Notes: generated by a model from the sequence alone, not told the origin. Positions 8,290 to 21,163 are shown, numbered from the stretch's first letter. The stretch: DNA of 64,000 bases from Micromonospora cremea (GCF_900143515.1 NZ_FSQT01000002.1:2977501-3041500), one strand, 5' to 3'. Made by a program: numbers and translations.

Positions 8290-9276
8290 GTGACCGAGGC
8301 TCAGGCGACCCCCCAGACCGGCAAGCGCGTGCTCCTGGCCAAGCCCCGCGGCTACTGCGCGGGCGTCGACCGCGCGGTGCAGACCGTCGAGGAGGCGCTG
8401 AAGCTCTACGGCGCCCCGATCTACGTCCGCAAGCAGATCGTGCACAACAAGCACGTCGTGCAGACCCTGGAGGCCCAGGGCGCGATCTTCGTGGAGGAGA
8501 ACGAGGAGGTCCCGGAGGGCGCCACCGTCATCTTCTCCGCGCACGGCGTGGCCCCCGAGGTCTACGAGCAGGCGAAGGAGCGCTCGCTGAAGGCGATCGA
8601 CGCGACCTGCCCGCTGGTCACCAAGGTGCACCAGGAGGCGAAGCGGTTCGCCGCCGAGGACTACGACATCCTGCTGATCGGTCACGAGGGGCACGAGGAG
8701 GTCGTCGGCACCGCCGGCGAGGCTCCCGCCCACATCCAGCTGGTGGACGGCCCGGACGGCGTCGACAAGATCACCGTCCGCGACCCGGAGAAGGTCGTCT
8801 GGCTCTCCCAGACCACGCTCTCGGTGGACGAGACGCTGGAGACGGTCGCCCGGCTCAAGCAGCGGCTGCCGCTGCTCCAGTCGCCGCCCAGCGACGACAT
8901 CTGCTACGCCACCTCCAACCGGCAGCACGTGGTCAAGGAGATCGCCCCGGACTGTGACGTGGTGATCGTCGTCGGCTCGCGGAACTCGTCCAACTCGGTC
9001 CGGCTGGTCGAGGTCGCCCTGGACGCCGGTGCCCGTGCCGGTCACCTGGTCGACTTCGCCCACGAGATCGACGACGCCTGGCTGGCCGACGCCCGCACCG
9101 TCGGCGTGACCTCCGGCGCGAGCGTCCCGGAGGATCTGGTCCGGGACGTGCTGACGCACCTGGCCGCGCACGGTTTCGGCGACGTCGAGGAGATCACCAC
9201 CGCCAACGAGCGGCTCACCTTCTCGCTGCCGCAGGAGCTGAAGCGGGACATGAAGGCCGCGGCGGCCCGCGGTTGA
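8290..9276 (+). CDS. ispH: 4-hydroxy-3-methylbut-2-enyl diphosphate reductase
   Basis: 328 residues. This is the last step of the MEP pathway, making isopentenyl and dimethylallyl diphosphate with an iron-sulfur cluster. The three cluster-binding cysteines are visible in GYCAGVDRA (Cys23), [11 protein letters not shown] (Cys107) and [10 protein letters not shown] (Cys205). The histidine motifs VHNKHV and FSAHGV and the acid-base motif LIGHEGHEE are intact. The GTG start is set by the preceding -10 box at leaderless distance. It stands alone, divergent from xseA. Confidence 0.97.
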   Translation: MTEAQATPQTGKRVLLAKPRGYCAGVDRAVQTVEEALKLYGAPIYVRKQIVHNKHVVQTLEAQGAIFVEENEEVPEGATVIFSAHGVAPEVYEQAKERSLKAIDATCPLVTKVHQEAKRFAAEDYDILLIGHEGHEEVVGTAGEAPAHIQLVDGPDGVDKITVRDPEKVVWLSQTTLSVDETLETVARLKQRLPLLQSPPSDDICYATSNRQHVVKEIAPDCDVVIVVGSRNSSNSVRLVEVALDAGARAGHLVDFAHEIDDAWLADARTVGVTSGASVPEDLVRDVLTHLAAHGFGDVEEITTANERLTFSLPQELKRDMKAAAARG

Positions 9277-9334
9277 GTGGCGTCGGCAGGGTTCGGGTGG
9301 GAACGGCCCGCCACCGCGGCGCGTCGAAACCGGC

Positions 9335-9778
9335 ATGAGGACCTTTCGGCTCGTCGTCTCCGCCCTGGTGGTCTGCGCGGCGCTGAGCGCCTGCGGCGAC
9401 ACGGACGGGCCCGCCACCCCCACCCCGAGCGGATCGTCACCGGCGACCGGGCAGCCCAGCCCGTCGGCGCAGCCCAGCCCGTCGGCGACCGTCCCGTCGA
9501 CCCCCGGCCCGGGGACACCCACCCCCTCCTCGCCGCTCAAGCCACCCGGTGGACCCACCGTCCCGCCGCCGGTCGGAGCCACCGAGCTCACCGGCACGAT
9601 CACCCCTGGCGTGGAGCCGAACTGCGTGCTGCTCGACGGCTACCTGCTGCTCGGCGGTCCGCGGGACGTGCTGAGGGCCGGCGCCAAGGTGACCGTCACC
9701 GGCCGGGTGGAGCCCGGCATGATGACCACCTGCCAGCAGGGCACGCCGTTCGTCGTGGAGGGCGCGCACCGTAACTGA
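9335..9778 (+). CDS. Small putative lipoprotein
   Basis: 147 residues. Signal peptide with lipobox ALSAC gives a lipidated Cys20. A Pro/Ser/Thr-rich linker (about 25-85) leads to a small domain of about 60 residues: TELTGTITPGVEPNCVLLDG, then VLRAGAKVTVTGRV. This short beta-rich region with a Cys pair resembles the OB-like DUF5818-type domains that bind or sense ligands outside the cell, but I cannot name the family with confidence. It is convergent with rmuC. Confidence 0.7.
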   Translation: MRTFRLVVSALVVCAALSACGDTDGPATPTPSGSSPATGQPSPSAQPSPSATVPSTPGPGTPTPSSPLKPPGGPTVPPPVGATELTGTITPGVEPNCVLLDGYLLLGGPRDVLRAGAKVTVTGRVEPGMMTTCQQGTPFVVEGAHRN

Positions 9779-9803
9779 CCCGGCTCCGGTGGGCCGGCGG
9801 GTG

Positions 9804-9824
9804 GCCCGCTGCCCACCAGCGGGC
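9804..9824. terminator. Stem-loop between the lipoprotein gene and rmuC
   Basis: GCCCGCTG and CAGCGGGC form an 8-bp stem with a 5-base loop in the 53-base gap between two convergent genes. There is no T-run. Confidence 0.5.
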
Positions 9825-9831
9825 GAACCGG

Positions 9832-10995
9832 TCAGCGGTCGCGGTCGACGGGGACGGCGTCGTCCAACAGCTCGGGCGCCTGGGGCTGGCGGGGGGTCAG
9901 CTCGACCTGGGCCGGGCTGGCCAGCTCCTCGTCCGAGACGCCCAGCTCGGCGAGCTTGCGGGCGCTGACCAGCACCCGGGCCTCCAGCGAGCCGACCGCC
10001 CGGTTGTACGCGGTCACCGCCCCGGCCAGCGACGAGCCGAGCTTGCCCACGTGGTCGCCGAGGGTGGCGAGCCGGCTGTACAGCTCCCGGGCCAGCGTGT
10101 GCACCGCCAGCGCGTTGCGGGCCAGCGCCTCCTGCCGCCAGGAGTAGGCCACCGTGCGGAGCAGGGCGACCAGGGTGGCCGGCGTGGCCAGCACCACGTT
10201 GCGGGCGAAGGCGTGCTCCAGCAGCGTCGGGTCACGCTGGAGCGCGACGTCGAGGAACGGGTCGGCGGGGACGAACAGCACCACGAACTCCGGCGAGCTG
10301 TCGAACGCGGCCCAGTAGGACTTGGCCGCCAGGGCGTCGACGTGCCCCCGCAGGTGCCGGGCGTGCGCGTCGAGGTGGGTGTCCCGGCCGCGCTCGTCGC
10401 GGGCCTCCATCGCGGTGAGGTACGCGTCGAACGGCGCCTTGGCGTCCACCACCACCGACCGGCCGCCGTGCAGCCGGACCACCAGGTCCGGGCGGACGAC
10501 CTGCTCGTCGGTGGCGGCGGTGACCTGCTCGGAGAAGTCGCAGTGCTCCAGCATGCCGGCCGCCTCGACGATCCGGCGCAGCTGGTGCTCGCCCCAGCGG
10601 CCCCGCACCTGCGGCGCGCGCAGCGCCGCCACCAGCTGCTTGGTCTCGGTGCGCAGCTCGCCGGAGACCGCGTTCATGGAGCGCACCTGCTCACGCAGCT
10701 CGGCGTACGCGTCGACCCGGTCGTGCTCCAGATCGGCGACCCGCTGCTCGTAGCGGCGCAGGGTCTCGTGCAGCGGCGCCACCGCACGGGCCACCGCCTC
10801 CTGGGACTGGGCGGTGGCCTCGTAGCTCAGCGCCCGCATGGACTGCTCCAGGCGCCCCTCGCCCTCGCGGGTCGCGGTCAGCGTGGCGTCCAGCCGGGCG
10901 ATGTCGGCCGCCGACCGGGACCGGGCCGCGAGCCAGCCCACCGCCCCGCCGGCGCCGAGGCACACGATCACCAGGAGCAGCGTCGAGACGTCCAT
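9832..10995 (-). CDS. rmuC: RmuC-family DNA recombination protein
   Basis: 387 residues. An N-terminal membrane helix (STLLLVIVCLGAGGAVGWLAA) is followed by a coiled-coil region (about 25-120) and the RmuC nuclease-like core with KQLVAALRAPQVRGRWGEHQL, VVVDAKAPFDAYL and EFVVLFVPADPFL. RmuC limits inversions at short inverted repeats in E. coli; the core belongs to the PD-(D/E)xK fold. The start at 10995 is chosen because the membrane helix follows at once. It is divergent from the glycine-rich protein gene. Confidence 0.92.
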   Translation of the reverse strand: MDVSTLLLVIVCLGAGGAVGWLAARSRSAADIARLDATLTATREGEGRLEQSMRALSYEATAQSQEAVARAVAPLHETLRRYEQRVADLEHDRVDAYAELREQVRSMNAVSGELRTETKQLVAALRAPQVRGRWGEHQLRRIVEAAGMLEHCDFSEQVTAATDEQVVRPDLVVRLHGGRSVVVDAKAPFDAYLTAMEARDERGRDTHLDAHARHLRGHVDALAAKSYWAAFDSSPEFVVLFVPADPFLDVALQRDPTLLEHAFARNVVLATPATLVALLRTVAYSWRQEALARNALAVHTLARELYSRLATLGDHVGKLGSSLAGAVTAYNRAVGSLEARVLVSARKLAELGVSDEELASPAQVELTPRQPQAPELLDDAVPVDRDR

Positions 10996-11036
10996 CACCG
11001 GAGCTTGCCAGACGGATACGACGTGGAACCCGCGGG

Positions 11037-11049
11037 TACGTTCGATGAC
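11037..11049 (+). promoter_or_regulatory. -10 box of a leaderless promoter
   Basis: TACGTT (11037-11042) ends seven bases before the ATG at 11050, placing the expected transcription start at the start codon. Confidence 0.55.
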
Positions 11050-11895
11050 ATGGAACTTGTCCTGTGCCTCGCCATCGTGGTGATCGGCGCGGTGGCCGCC
11101 GCGGCGCTCATCCGCGCCCAGGCCACCGCCCGGCAGCGCACTGAACTCGGTGACGCTCGCGCGGAGGCGCAACGCTGGTACGAGCGCCTCGGCGGCCAGT
11201 TGATGACCCTGCACGGCGACGAGCCAGCGGTCCGCCAGGCGCTGTCCGATGCCGGTGAGCGGTACAACGCGGCGGGCTCGCAGCTGGAGCAGGCGCGTAC
11301 GCCGCACCAGTTCGCTCTGGCTCGGGAGACCGCGCTGGAGGGGCTGGCGTACATCCGGGCGGCGCGGACGGCGCTGGGGATCGACCCGGGGCCCGAGGTG
11401 CCGGCGCTGGCCGCCGCGCGGGGCGTCGGGCAGCTCACCAAGGAGCGGGAGGTCGACGTGCAGGGGCAGACCTTCCGGGCCGGTCCGCAGCCGGGTCGGG
11501 AAACGCCCTACTACTACCCCGGGGGCCGTTACCAGGGCCGTCCGGTGCCGGCGGGCTGGTACTCGACGCCGTGGTGGAAGACGGCGCTGGGTGCCGGCGC
11601 CGGTGTGCTCGGCGGCGTCCTGATCGCCGACGCACTGTTCTCGCCGGCCTTCGCCGACCCGGGGTACGGCTACGACGAGGGCTACCAGGAGGGCTTCGGT
11701 GACGGCGTCGACCAGGGCGCGGACGGCGGTGACCAGGGCTTCGACGGTGGGGACCAGGGCGGCGACGTCGGCGGCGGTGACTACGCGGGCGGGGACTACG
11801 CGGGTGGCGACTTCGGTGGCGGCGGTTTCGGTGGTGGCGACTTCGGCGGTGGCGGTGACTTCGGCGGCGGTGACTTCGGTGGTGGCGACTGGTGA
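11050..11895 (+). CDS. Membrane protein with glycine-rich repeat tail
   Basis: 281 residues of unassigned function. Residues 1-22 form a membrane helix. A predicted helical domain follows (about 25-125, with LGDARAEAQRWYERLGGQL and ETALEGLAYIRAARTALG). A Tyr/Pro-rich linker (PYYYPGGRYQG) leads to a second hydrophobic stretch (about 178-200). The last 75 residues are almost only Gly, Asp, Phe, Gln and Tyr in units such as GGDFGGG. Similar proteins occur in related actinobacteria, sometimes labelled DUF1542, but I cannot confirm that. Start ATG is supported by the upstream -10 box. Confidence 0.75.
   Translation: MELVLCLAIVVIGAVAAAALIRAQATARQRTELGDARAEAQRWYERLGGQLMTLHGDEPAVRQALSDAGERYNAAGSQLEQARTPHQFALARETALEGLAYIRAARTALGIDPGPEVPALAAARGVGQLTKEREVDVQGQTFRAGPQPGRETPYYYPGGRYQGRPVPAGWYSTPWWKTALGAGAGVLGGVLIADALFSPAFADPGYGYDEGYQEGFGDGVDQGADGGDQGFDGGDQGGDVGGGDYAGGDYAGGDFGGGGFGGGDFGGGGDFGGGDFGGGDW
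11750..11892 (+). repeat. GGN-rich tandem repeat coding for the glycine-rich tail
   Basis: Repeats of the type GGTGGCGACTTCGG encode the Gly-Asp-Phe-Gly tail of the preceding protein. Unit length varies between 9 and 18 bases, so copy number could vary between strains. Confidence 0.7.
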
Positions 11896-11914
11896 GCGCC
11901 GCTGAGTGACACGA

Positions 11915-11949
11915 GAACAGGCCCCGGTCGCGGAGACCGGGGCCTGTTC
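11915..11949. terminator. Strong bidirectional stem-loop between convergent genes
   Basis: GAACAGGCCCCGGTC and its exact complement form a 15-bp stem around GCGGA. It is placed 20 bases after the glycine-rich gene and 11 bases from the ppc stop, so it can serve both. Confidence 0.85.
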
Positions 11950-11959
11950 GTGCTGTCGC

Positions 11960-14746
11960 TCAGCCGGTGTTGCGCATCCCGGCGGCGATGCCGTTCACCG
12001 TGGTGAGCAGCGCCCGTTCCAGGGCCGTGCCGTCGCTCGGGGCGCGCCGGCCACCCGGCGCGGTCGCCACCGCCCGTCCGGCGGCACCGGACTCGCGGTA
12101 CTGCCGCAGCAGCGCCACCTGGAGGTGGTGCAACGGCTCCAGGTAGGTGTCCCGCACCGCCAGGGTGCGCTGCAGCACCGGCGAGTTCTCCAACAGGGCG
12201 GGCGAGGCGGTCACCGCCAGCACCTCCCGCTTGGTCAGCTCGTACTCCTGCTCGATCTGCTCGAAGATCGGGTGCAGCTTCTTCGGCACCAGCGTCTCGA
12301 CGTACCGGCGGGCGATGCTCAGGTCGGTCTTGGTCAACATCATCTCGACGTTGGACAGGAACGTGCGGAAGAAGTGCCAGTTGCGGTGCATTTCGGCCAG
12401 CACGTCCGCCAGCCCGGCCTCGCGGGCGGCGGCCAGCCCCGCGCCGACGCCGAACCAGCCCGGCACGATCTGCCGCGTCTGCGTCCAGCCGAACACCCAC
12501 GGGATGGCCCGCAGCCCGGACAGCCCGGCACCGGTGTTCGGGCGCTTCGCCGGCCGGGAGCCGATGTTCAACGCGCCGAGCAGTTCGGTGGGGGTGGACG
12601 CCCAGAAGTACGCCGGCAGGTCCGGGTCCTCGACCAGCGACCGGTACGACCGGAAAGCCGACTCGGAGACCACGTCCATGGCGGCGTCCCAGCGTTCGAG
12701 CATCTCCGCCGGCTGCCGGGGGCCGGTGTGCAGCAGCGTCGCCTGGAGCACCGCGGCGAGGGTGAGCTCCAGGTTCTCCCGGGCCAGCGAGGGCAGGCTG
12801 TACTTGTCCGAGATCACCTCGCCCTGCTCGGTCACCTTGATCGCGCCGTCCAGCGTGCCGTACGGCTGCGCCAGGATCGCCTCGTGCGTCGGGCCGCCGC
12901 CGCGCCCCACCGTGCCGCCCCGGCCGTGGAACAGCCGCAGGTGCACCCCGTGCCGGGCGGCCACGTCGCGCAGCGCGCGCTGTGCCCGGTGGATCGACCA
13001 CTGGCTGGTGGTGATCCCGGCCTCCTTGTTGGAGTCCGAGTAGCCGAGCATGACCTCCTGCACGTCACCCCGGGCGGCCACCAGCGCCCGGTACGCGGGC
13101 AGCGACAGCAGCTCGTCGAGGAGTTCGCCGCCGGCGTTCAGCTCGGCCGGGGTCTCCAGCAACGGCACGAAGCCGACCCGGGCCCGGCCGCTGTGCACGT
13201 CGACCAGCCCGGCCTCGCGGGCCAGCACCACCGCGGCCAGCACGTCGTCCACCCCGAGGGTCATCGAGATGATGTACGACTCGATGACCTCGTTGCCGAA
13301 CCGGTCCTGCGCCTCCCGGATGGTGCTGAACACGTCGAACGTCTTACGGGTGGCCTCGGTCAGTGGGGTGTCCACCGTGGACAGGGGGCGGCGGCCGGTC
13401 AGCTCGTCGGCCAGCAGCTTGGTGCGCTCCAGACGGGTCAGCGCCGGGTAGTCGGAGACCTCACCGACGGCCCCGTACAGCTGGGCGAGCACCGCGTGGT
13501 GCGCCTCGGCGTGCTCCCGGACGTCCATCGTCGCCAGGTGCAGGCCGAACGCGGAGACCGTCCGGATGGTGGAGGCCAGCCGGCCGACGGCGGTGAGCTG
13601 CCCGGAGTTGCGGGCCAGCGAGGCGCGCAGCAGCTCCAGGTCGGCGATCAGCTCGGCCGAGCCCCGGTAGTCCCGGCCCGGCACGTGCGCGGTGCCCTGG
13701 CGCAACCGCTGCCGGGTGTTGGCCAGCTTCGCCTTCACGCAGCGCGCCTTGAGCCGGTACGGCTCCTCGGCGTTGACCCGGCGGAACCGGGGTGCCACCT
13801 CGGGCAGCGCGTCCAGATCGGCGGCGAGGCTGGCGGAGAGGTCCAGTGACACCCCGCGCAGCCGACGGGAGACCGAGACCTCGTTGATGAGGTGGTCCAT
13901 CGCCTTCTCGGTGGCCGCGATGCCGTGCTCGTGCTGAATGGTCAGCACCTCGCGGGTGACCGCCGGGGTGACGAAGGGATTGCCGTCCCGGTCACCGCCG
14001 ATCCAGGTGCCGAAGCTCAACGGGCGGGCCGTCGGCGAGGTTTCCACGCCGAGCGTGCGCAGCGTGTCGGCCAGGTCGTCGAGCACCTGGGGGGCGGCCT
14101 CGGCGTACAGGTCACGCAGGTAGTAGATCGCGTTGCGGGCCTCGTCGGTCGGGTCCGGCCGGTCCAGCCGCAGCTCGTCGGTCTGCCACATCAGGTCCAG
14201 AAGCTCGGCCAGCCGGCGGTTCGCCGGGCCCTCGTCGCTGGCGCCGTAGAGGATCGCGTTGGCGGTCTCGGTGTCCAGCTCGTCGGCGATGGCCCGCAGC
14301 TTGGACAGGATCGAGCGGCGGGCCGCCTCGGTGGGGTGCGCGGTGAAGACCGGCCGGACCGCCAGCCGGCGGGCCGCGGCGGCGATCTCCTCGGCCGGCA
14401 CCCCGCGCTCGGCGATCATCTTGGCCGCCTGGTCCAGCCAGCCGCCCTGCACGGCGCGGCGGCGGCGCAGGTCCCGGGCACGGTGCACCTGCTCGGTGAT
14501 GTTGGCCAGGTGGAAGTAGGTGGAGAAGGCGCGGGCCAACTTGGTGCCGGTGGTCACGTCCAGCCCGCCGAGCCGCTGGGCGGCCGCCGGGGCGTCGGTG
14601 CGGACCTGGGCGCGGATCTCCTCGACGAGGTCGAGCAGTGGTCGGCCCTCCTGGCGGGCCAGGGTCTGCCCGAGGAGGGTGCCGAGCCGGCGGATGTCGG
14701 CGCGCAGTGCGGCGTCCGGGCCGTCGTGGTCGTGCTGGTCGGTCAC
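11960..14746 (-). CDS. ppc: Phosphoenolpyruvate carboxylase
   Basis: 928 residues, full length. It carboxylates phosphoenolpyruvate to oxaloacetate, refilling the TCA cycle. Seen: [13 protein letters not shown] with the catalytic His137, [49 protein letters not shown], and the C-terminal GMRNTG with the invariant NTG end. The GTG start at 14744-14746 follows AAGGAG by six bases. A perfect 14-bp palindrome lies 26 bases upstream. Monocistronic as far as visible. Confidence 0.97.
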   Translation of the reverse strand: MTDQHDHDGPDAALRADIRRLGTLLGQTLARQEGRPLLDLVEEIRAQVRTDAPAAAQRLGGLDVTTGTKLARAFSTYFHLANITEQVHRARDLRRRRAVQGGWLDQAAKMIAERGVPAEEIAAAARRLAVRPVFTAHPTEAARRSILSKLRAIADELDTETANAILYGASDEGPANRRLAELLDLMWQTDELRLDRPDPTDEARNAIYYLRDLYAEAAPQVLDDLADTLRTLGVETSPTARPLSFGTWIGGDRDGNPFVTPAVTREVLTIQHEHGIAATEKAMDHLINEVSVSRRLRGVSLDLSASLAADLDALPEVAPRFRRVNAEEPYRLKARCVKAKLANTRQRLRQGTAHVPGRDYRGSAELIADLELLRASLARNSGQLTAVGRLASTIRTVSAFGLHLATMDVREHAEAHHAVLAQLYGAVGEVSDYPALTRLERTKLLADELTGRRPLSTVDTPLTEATRKTFDVFSTIREAQDRFGNEVIESYIISMTLGVDDVLAAVVLAREAGLVDVHSGRARVGFVPLLETPAELNAGGELLDELLSLPAYRALVAARGDVQEVMLGYSDSNKEAGITTSQWSIHRAQRALRDVAARHGVHLRLFHGRGGTVGRGGGPTHEAILAQPYGTLDGAIKVTEQGEVISDKYSLPSLARENLELTLAAVLQATLLHTGPRQPAEMLERWDAAMDVVSESAFRSYRSLVEDPDLPAYFWASTPTELLGALNIGSRPAKRPNTGAGLSGLRAIPWVFGWTQTRQIVPGWFGVGAGLAAAREAGLADVLAEMHRNWHFFRTFLSNVEMMLTKTDLSIARRYVETLVPKKLHPIFEQIEQEYELTKREVLAVTASPALLENSPVLQRTLAVRDTYLEPLHHLQVALLRQYRESGAAGRAVATAPGGRRAPSDGTALERALLTTVNGIAAGMRNTG

Positions 14747-14771
14747 GATGCGCTCCTTACGTCAGTACGAA

Positions 14772-14785
14772 GGACAGCGCTGTCC
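14772..14785. promoter_or_regulatory. Perfect palindrome upstream of ppc
   Basis: GGACAGCGCTGTCC is self-complementary over 14 bases and lies 26 bases before the ppc start codon, a place where a dimeric regulator could act. No regulator gene is adjacent. Confidence 0.5.
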
Positions 14786-14997
14786 GACTCCCTGGATGGT
14801 ATCCGCGTCGGGCCGGATGGCAGGAGGGGCTCTCCGCATGGTGCGCCGTGACGCGGAACACCTCGGAGATCACCTCAACGCCCGCGGGTGTCGCCCGACC
14901 GCCCCGTCCGGCTCCTCGTCCACCAGGCCAGACTAGGGAGGCTTCCTGCCCGGCTCGCGGTGTTTCGGCGGGCGGAAAATCCGCTGGTTCTGCCCGC

Positions 14998-15009
14998 TAC
15001 CGTCTGATC
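14998..15009 (+). promoter_or_regulatory. -10 box of a leaderless promoter
   Basis: TACCGT (14998-15003) ends six bases before the ATG at 15010; no ribosome site in between. Confidence 0.55.
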
Positions 15010-16050
15010 ATGGATGCCCCGCGATATCCCACCAAGCCGAAGCCGGGCGACCGGGTCGCTGTCGTCTCACCCTCCGCCGGTCTGCCGGGCCTCTTCCCGC
15101 ATGTCCACGAGCTGGGGCTGCGGCGACTGCGCGAGGAGTTCGGCCTGGAGCCGGTGGAGTACCCGACCACCCGCGTGATGGGAGCCGACCCGCGTGACCG
15201 GGCCCGCGATCTGACCGCTGCCTTCGCCGACCCGACGATCACCGCCGTGCTCGCCACCGTCGGCGGGGAAGACCTGATCACGGTCACCCCGCACCTCGAC
15301 GACGACGTGCTGCGCGCCAACCCGAAGCCCTACTTCGGCTACTCCGACAACACCAACGTGCTCAACCACCTGCACCGGCTGGGGATCGTGGCGTACCACG
15401 GCGGGTCCGTGCTGGTGCACCTCGGCCGGCCGGGTGCGCCGCACCCGCTGACCTTCGACTCGCTGCGCGCGGCGCTCTTCAGCAGCGACTGGTACGACCT
15501 CACCCCCGCGACCGAGTGGGGCGACGAGCCGCGCGACTGGCGTGACCCGGCGACGCTCGCCGAGGAGCCGGTGATGCTGCCGGGTGAGGGCTGGCACTGG
15601 CAGGGCCCGGCGCGCGTGGTCCGGGGACGCACCTGGGGCGGCAACCTGGAGGTGCTCAACTGGCTGCTCGCCGCCGACCGGGTGGCCCCGGCCGCGTCGC
15701 TGGCCGGCTCGGTGCTGCTGATCGAGACCTCTCAGGAGTTGCCCTCGGGCACCGAGGTGTACCGGATCCTGCGCAACCTGGGGGAGCGCGGCCTGCTCGC
15801 CAGCTTCCCGGCGGTGCTGGTCGGGCGGGCCAAGGCGTGGGACTTCGACCGGCCGCACACCGTCGACGAACGCCGGGCGTACGTGGCGGCCCAGCGGGGC
15901 GCGGTGACCCGGGCCTGCGCCGAGTACGCGCCCGACGCCGTGCTGGTCTTCGACGTCGACTTCGGGCACACCGACCCGCAGCTGATCATCCCGTACGGCG
16001 GAGAGGCCCTGGTCGACGCCGAGGCCCGCCGCATCGCGGTCCGCTACTGA
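15010..16050 (+). CDS. S66 family peptidase (LD-carboxypeptidase/MccF-like)
   Basis: 346 residues. The family includes LD-carboxypeptidases, which trim peptidoglycan tetrapeptides, and MccF enzymes, which cleave microcin C-like acyl-adenylates. The nucleophile motif FGYSDNTNVLNHL (Ser112), the Glu-containing RTWGGNLEVLNWLL and the His motif VDFGHTDPQLIIPYGG are all present. No signal peptide is visible, so a cytosolic MccF-like role is more likely than a periplasmic one. It stands alone, starting from a leaderless promoter. Confidence 0.88.
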   Translation: MDAPRYPTKPKPGDRVAVVSPSAGLPGLFPHVHELGLRRLREEFGLEPVEYPTTRVMGADPRDRARDLTAAFADPTITAVLATVGGEDLITVTPHLDDDVLRANPKPYFGYSDNTNVLNHLHRLGIVAYHGGSVLVHLGRPGAPHPLTFDSLRAALFSSDWYDLTPATEWGDEPRDWRDPATLAEEPVMLPGEGWHWQGPARVVRGRTWGGNLEVLNWLLAADRVAPAASLAGSVLLIETSQELPSGTEVYRILRNLGERGLLASFPAVLVGRAKAWDFDRPHTVDERRAYVAAQRGAVTRACAEYAPDAVLVFDVDFGHTDPQLIIPYGGEALVDAEARRIAVRY

Positions 16051-16080
16051 CCTGTCCGGCCGCCGGGCTGGTTCTTCGCC

Positions 16081-16135
16081 ACTTCCGGGAAGTAGTGGTG
16101 TCCGGGTGCACCGGAGGCCACTACTTCCGTGAAGT
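16081..16135. terminator. Imperfect 18-bp inverted repeat with nested hairpin
   Basis: ACTTCCGGGAAGTAGTGG (16081-16098) pairs with 16118-16135 with two mismatches, enclosing TCCGG...CCGGA. It sits 30 bases after the S66 peptidase gene and before the convergent cyclase gene, so it may end both transcripts. Its size and layout resemble the other extragenic palindromes in the window. Confidence 0.6.
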
Positions 16136-16213
16136 TGTGTAGATCTTGGGCGTGGGACGCGGCCTCTCCGGCGATGCGGCCAACGCTGGAAGGCTCGTCC
16201 GGTGTGAGCGCTG

Positions 16214-17128
16214 TCAGTTGTCGACGATGGCGAAGGCGCGGACCGGAAACGTGCCCATGCCGGCCACCATCGGTGGCGCCGCGGTGAACCGGAAGCCGCT
16301 CGGCGGCAGGGCGTCCAGGCCGGTCAGGTGCTCCACGATCGGGATGCCGGCGGCGAGCAGCGTGCTGTGCGCGGGGCGTTCACCGCCGGCCGCGGGGCTC
16401 ATGTCGTCGATGTTGATCGAGTCGATGCCGGCCAGGGCCACGCCGGCGTCGGCCAGTGCCTGGGCGGCGTCCCCGGTCAGGTGCGGCGCCTCCGGCGCGC
16501 CGTACCGCTCGGTGCCGAAGTGCGCATCCCAGCCCGTGTGCAGCAGCACCGCGCGCCCCGCGACCTCGTACGGGGCGAGCATCAACCGGTCCACCGCCCG
16601 CGTGCCGGGCGGCACCCGGACCACGACGCCGGGCAGGTCGACGAGCCGGTCCAGCGGCACCCCGGCCAGGTCATCGCCGCCGGCCCAGCGGTGTGCCGGT
16701 GTGTCCAGGTACGTGCCGGTGTTGGCGATCATGTCGATCCGAGCCACCCGGAACTCGGTGCCCGGCGCATACCTCGCGCGGGACGCCGCGAACGTCAGCC
16801 AGTCGCCGATCTGCGGGGCGGGCCAACCGGGCAGGGTGCTCATCCCGTCACTGATCACGTGGCTCAGCTCGACCAGTCGCCGGCCGGCGCCGGGTTCGCC
16901 GACGGCGACGCCACGACCACCCTTGTGCGGCTCCTCGATGATCGTCTTCGCGCTGATCCGGACCTCGGCGACCATCAGCAGCCCGAGGTGTCGGACGAAC
17001 AACGCCGCCAGGTCCTGGTCGGTGATCTCTCGACCGGGGATGTCCAGCCGGAACCCCTCGGTGCGCAGCCCACCGCCATTGGCGAAGCTCACCTCGGCGT
17101 CGAACTGCGCCCGCCACTGCCCGCTCAT
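16214..17128 (-). CDS. Cyclase-family metal hydrolase with N-terminal extension
   Basis: 304 residues. Residues about 85-300 match the cyclase/kynurenine-formamidase family (PF04199): LVELSHVISDGMSTLPGWPAP, then IANTGTYLDTPAHRW, then DSINIDDM and a C-terminal FRFTAAPPMVAGMGTFPVRA. The usual metal motif is HxGTHxDxPxH; here the first His is Asn and the second His is Tyr, while Asp and the last His are kept. About 80 extra N-terminal residues contain EVSFANGGGLRTEGFRLDIPG. Substrate unknown. The start ATG at 17126-17128 is the first in the frame with a plausible domain. Confidence 0.75.
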   Translation of the reverse strand: MSGQWRAQFDAEVSFANGGGLRTEGFRLDIPGREITDQDLAALFVRHLGLLMVAEVRISAKTIIEEPHKGGRGVAVGEPGAGRRLVELSHVISDGMSTLPGWPAPQIGDWLTFAASRARYAPGTEFRVARIDMIANTGTYLDTPAHRWAGGDDLAGVPLDRLVDLPGVVVRVPPGTRAVDRLMLAPYEVAGRAVLLHTGWDAHFGTERYGAPEAPHLTGDAAQALADAGVALAGIDSINIDDMSPAAGGERPAHSTLLAAGIPIVEHLTGLDALPPSGFRFTAAPPMVAGMGTFPVRAFAIVDN

Positions 17129-17209
17129 GCCAAGACCCGATCACGACCCCCGCTCCCCGTCAAGATCGATGTTCGTCCGGTCCGTCCGCGTGCTCCGCCC
17201 GACCGGACC

Positions 17210-17340
17210 CGGCAGCGCCGGCAGCGCGGGGAGGGTGTGAAGCGCGGGCAGCGCGGAGTGCGCGGGCAGCGCGCGGAGCGCGGGCAGCGCGGGAGGGCGT
17301 GAAGCGCGGGGGAGCGCGGGACAGCGCGAAGATCCACACA
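17210..17340. repeat. Degenerate GCGCGGGCAGCGCGG tandem repeat
   Basis: At least four related units of 14-16 bases, with an 18-base longer match (one mismatch) between 17231-17248 and 17293-17310. The spacing is irregular and there are no unique spacers, so this is not a CRISPR array. Confidence 0.7.
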
Positions 17341-17422
17341 ACTTTCAGGGAAAGGACGCGGGGGTTTCGGGGCGGCGCGGCGTGGACCTGGGCGGAAAGG
17401 GGTGGCTGTCGGTGGACGGGGA

Positions 17423-17435
17423 TAGGCTGGTCGTC
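17423..17435 (+). promoter_or_regulatory. -10 box before the mfd uORF
   Basis: TAGGCT (17423-17428) ends seven bases before a GTG at 17436, the spacing seen for other leaderless genes in this window. Confidence 0.45.
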
Positions 17436-17498
17436 GTGCACCCCCCGTCCGACCGGACGAGGGGCAGCCGTCGTGTGCGTCGACTCCCCTGGAAGTGA
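17436..17498 (+). CDS. Candidate leaderless uORF upstream of mfd (20 codons)
   Basis: GTG at 17436 opens a basic 20-residue peptide (from VHPPSDRTRG to RRLPWK) that stops with TGA at 17496-17498, four bases before the mfd ATG. The weak mfd ribosome site GGAAG lies inside the last codons of this ORF, so ribosomes finishing it could re-initiate on mfd. The peptide has no known relatives that I recognise. Confidence 0.35.
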   Translation: MHPPSDRTRGSRRVRRLPWK

Positions 17499-17502
17499 TC
17501 AC

Positions 17503-21150
<3,648 letters not shown>

Positions 21151-21163
21151 GCCCGGGGGCTTC

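Larger units (their letters stand above)
17129..17502. other. 374-base gap: GC-rich tandem repeats and mfd leader
   Basis: Positions 17210-17340 hold irregular repeats of GCGCGGGCAGCGCGG-like units, including GAGGGYGTGAAGCGCGGG at 17231 and 17293. This part has no gene that I can support. From about 17400 the sequence changes and carries a -10-like TAGGCT (17423-17428), a 20-codon uORF and the mfd start. Confidence 0.6.

Noticed and set aside
14838..14936. 32-codon ORF after AGGAGG between ppc and the S66 peptidase
   Set aside because: Ribosome-like sequence and spacing are acceptable, but the frame is also the end of an antisense shadow of ppc, and the next gene has its own leaderless promoter. 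Conservation would be needed to accept it.
17210..17340. Possible CRISPR-like repeats
   Set aside because: Units are degenerate and directly adjacent, without spacers of constant length, and no cas genes occur in the window.
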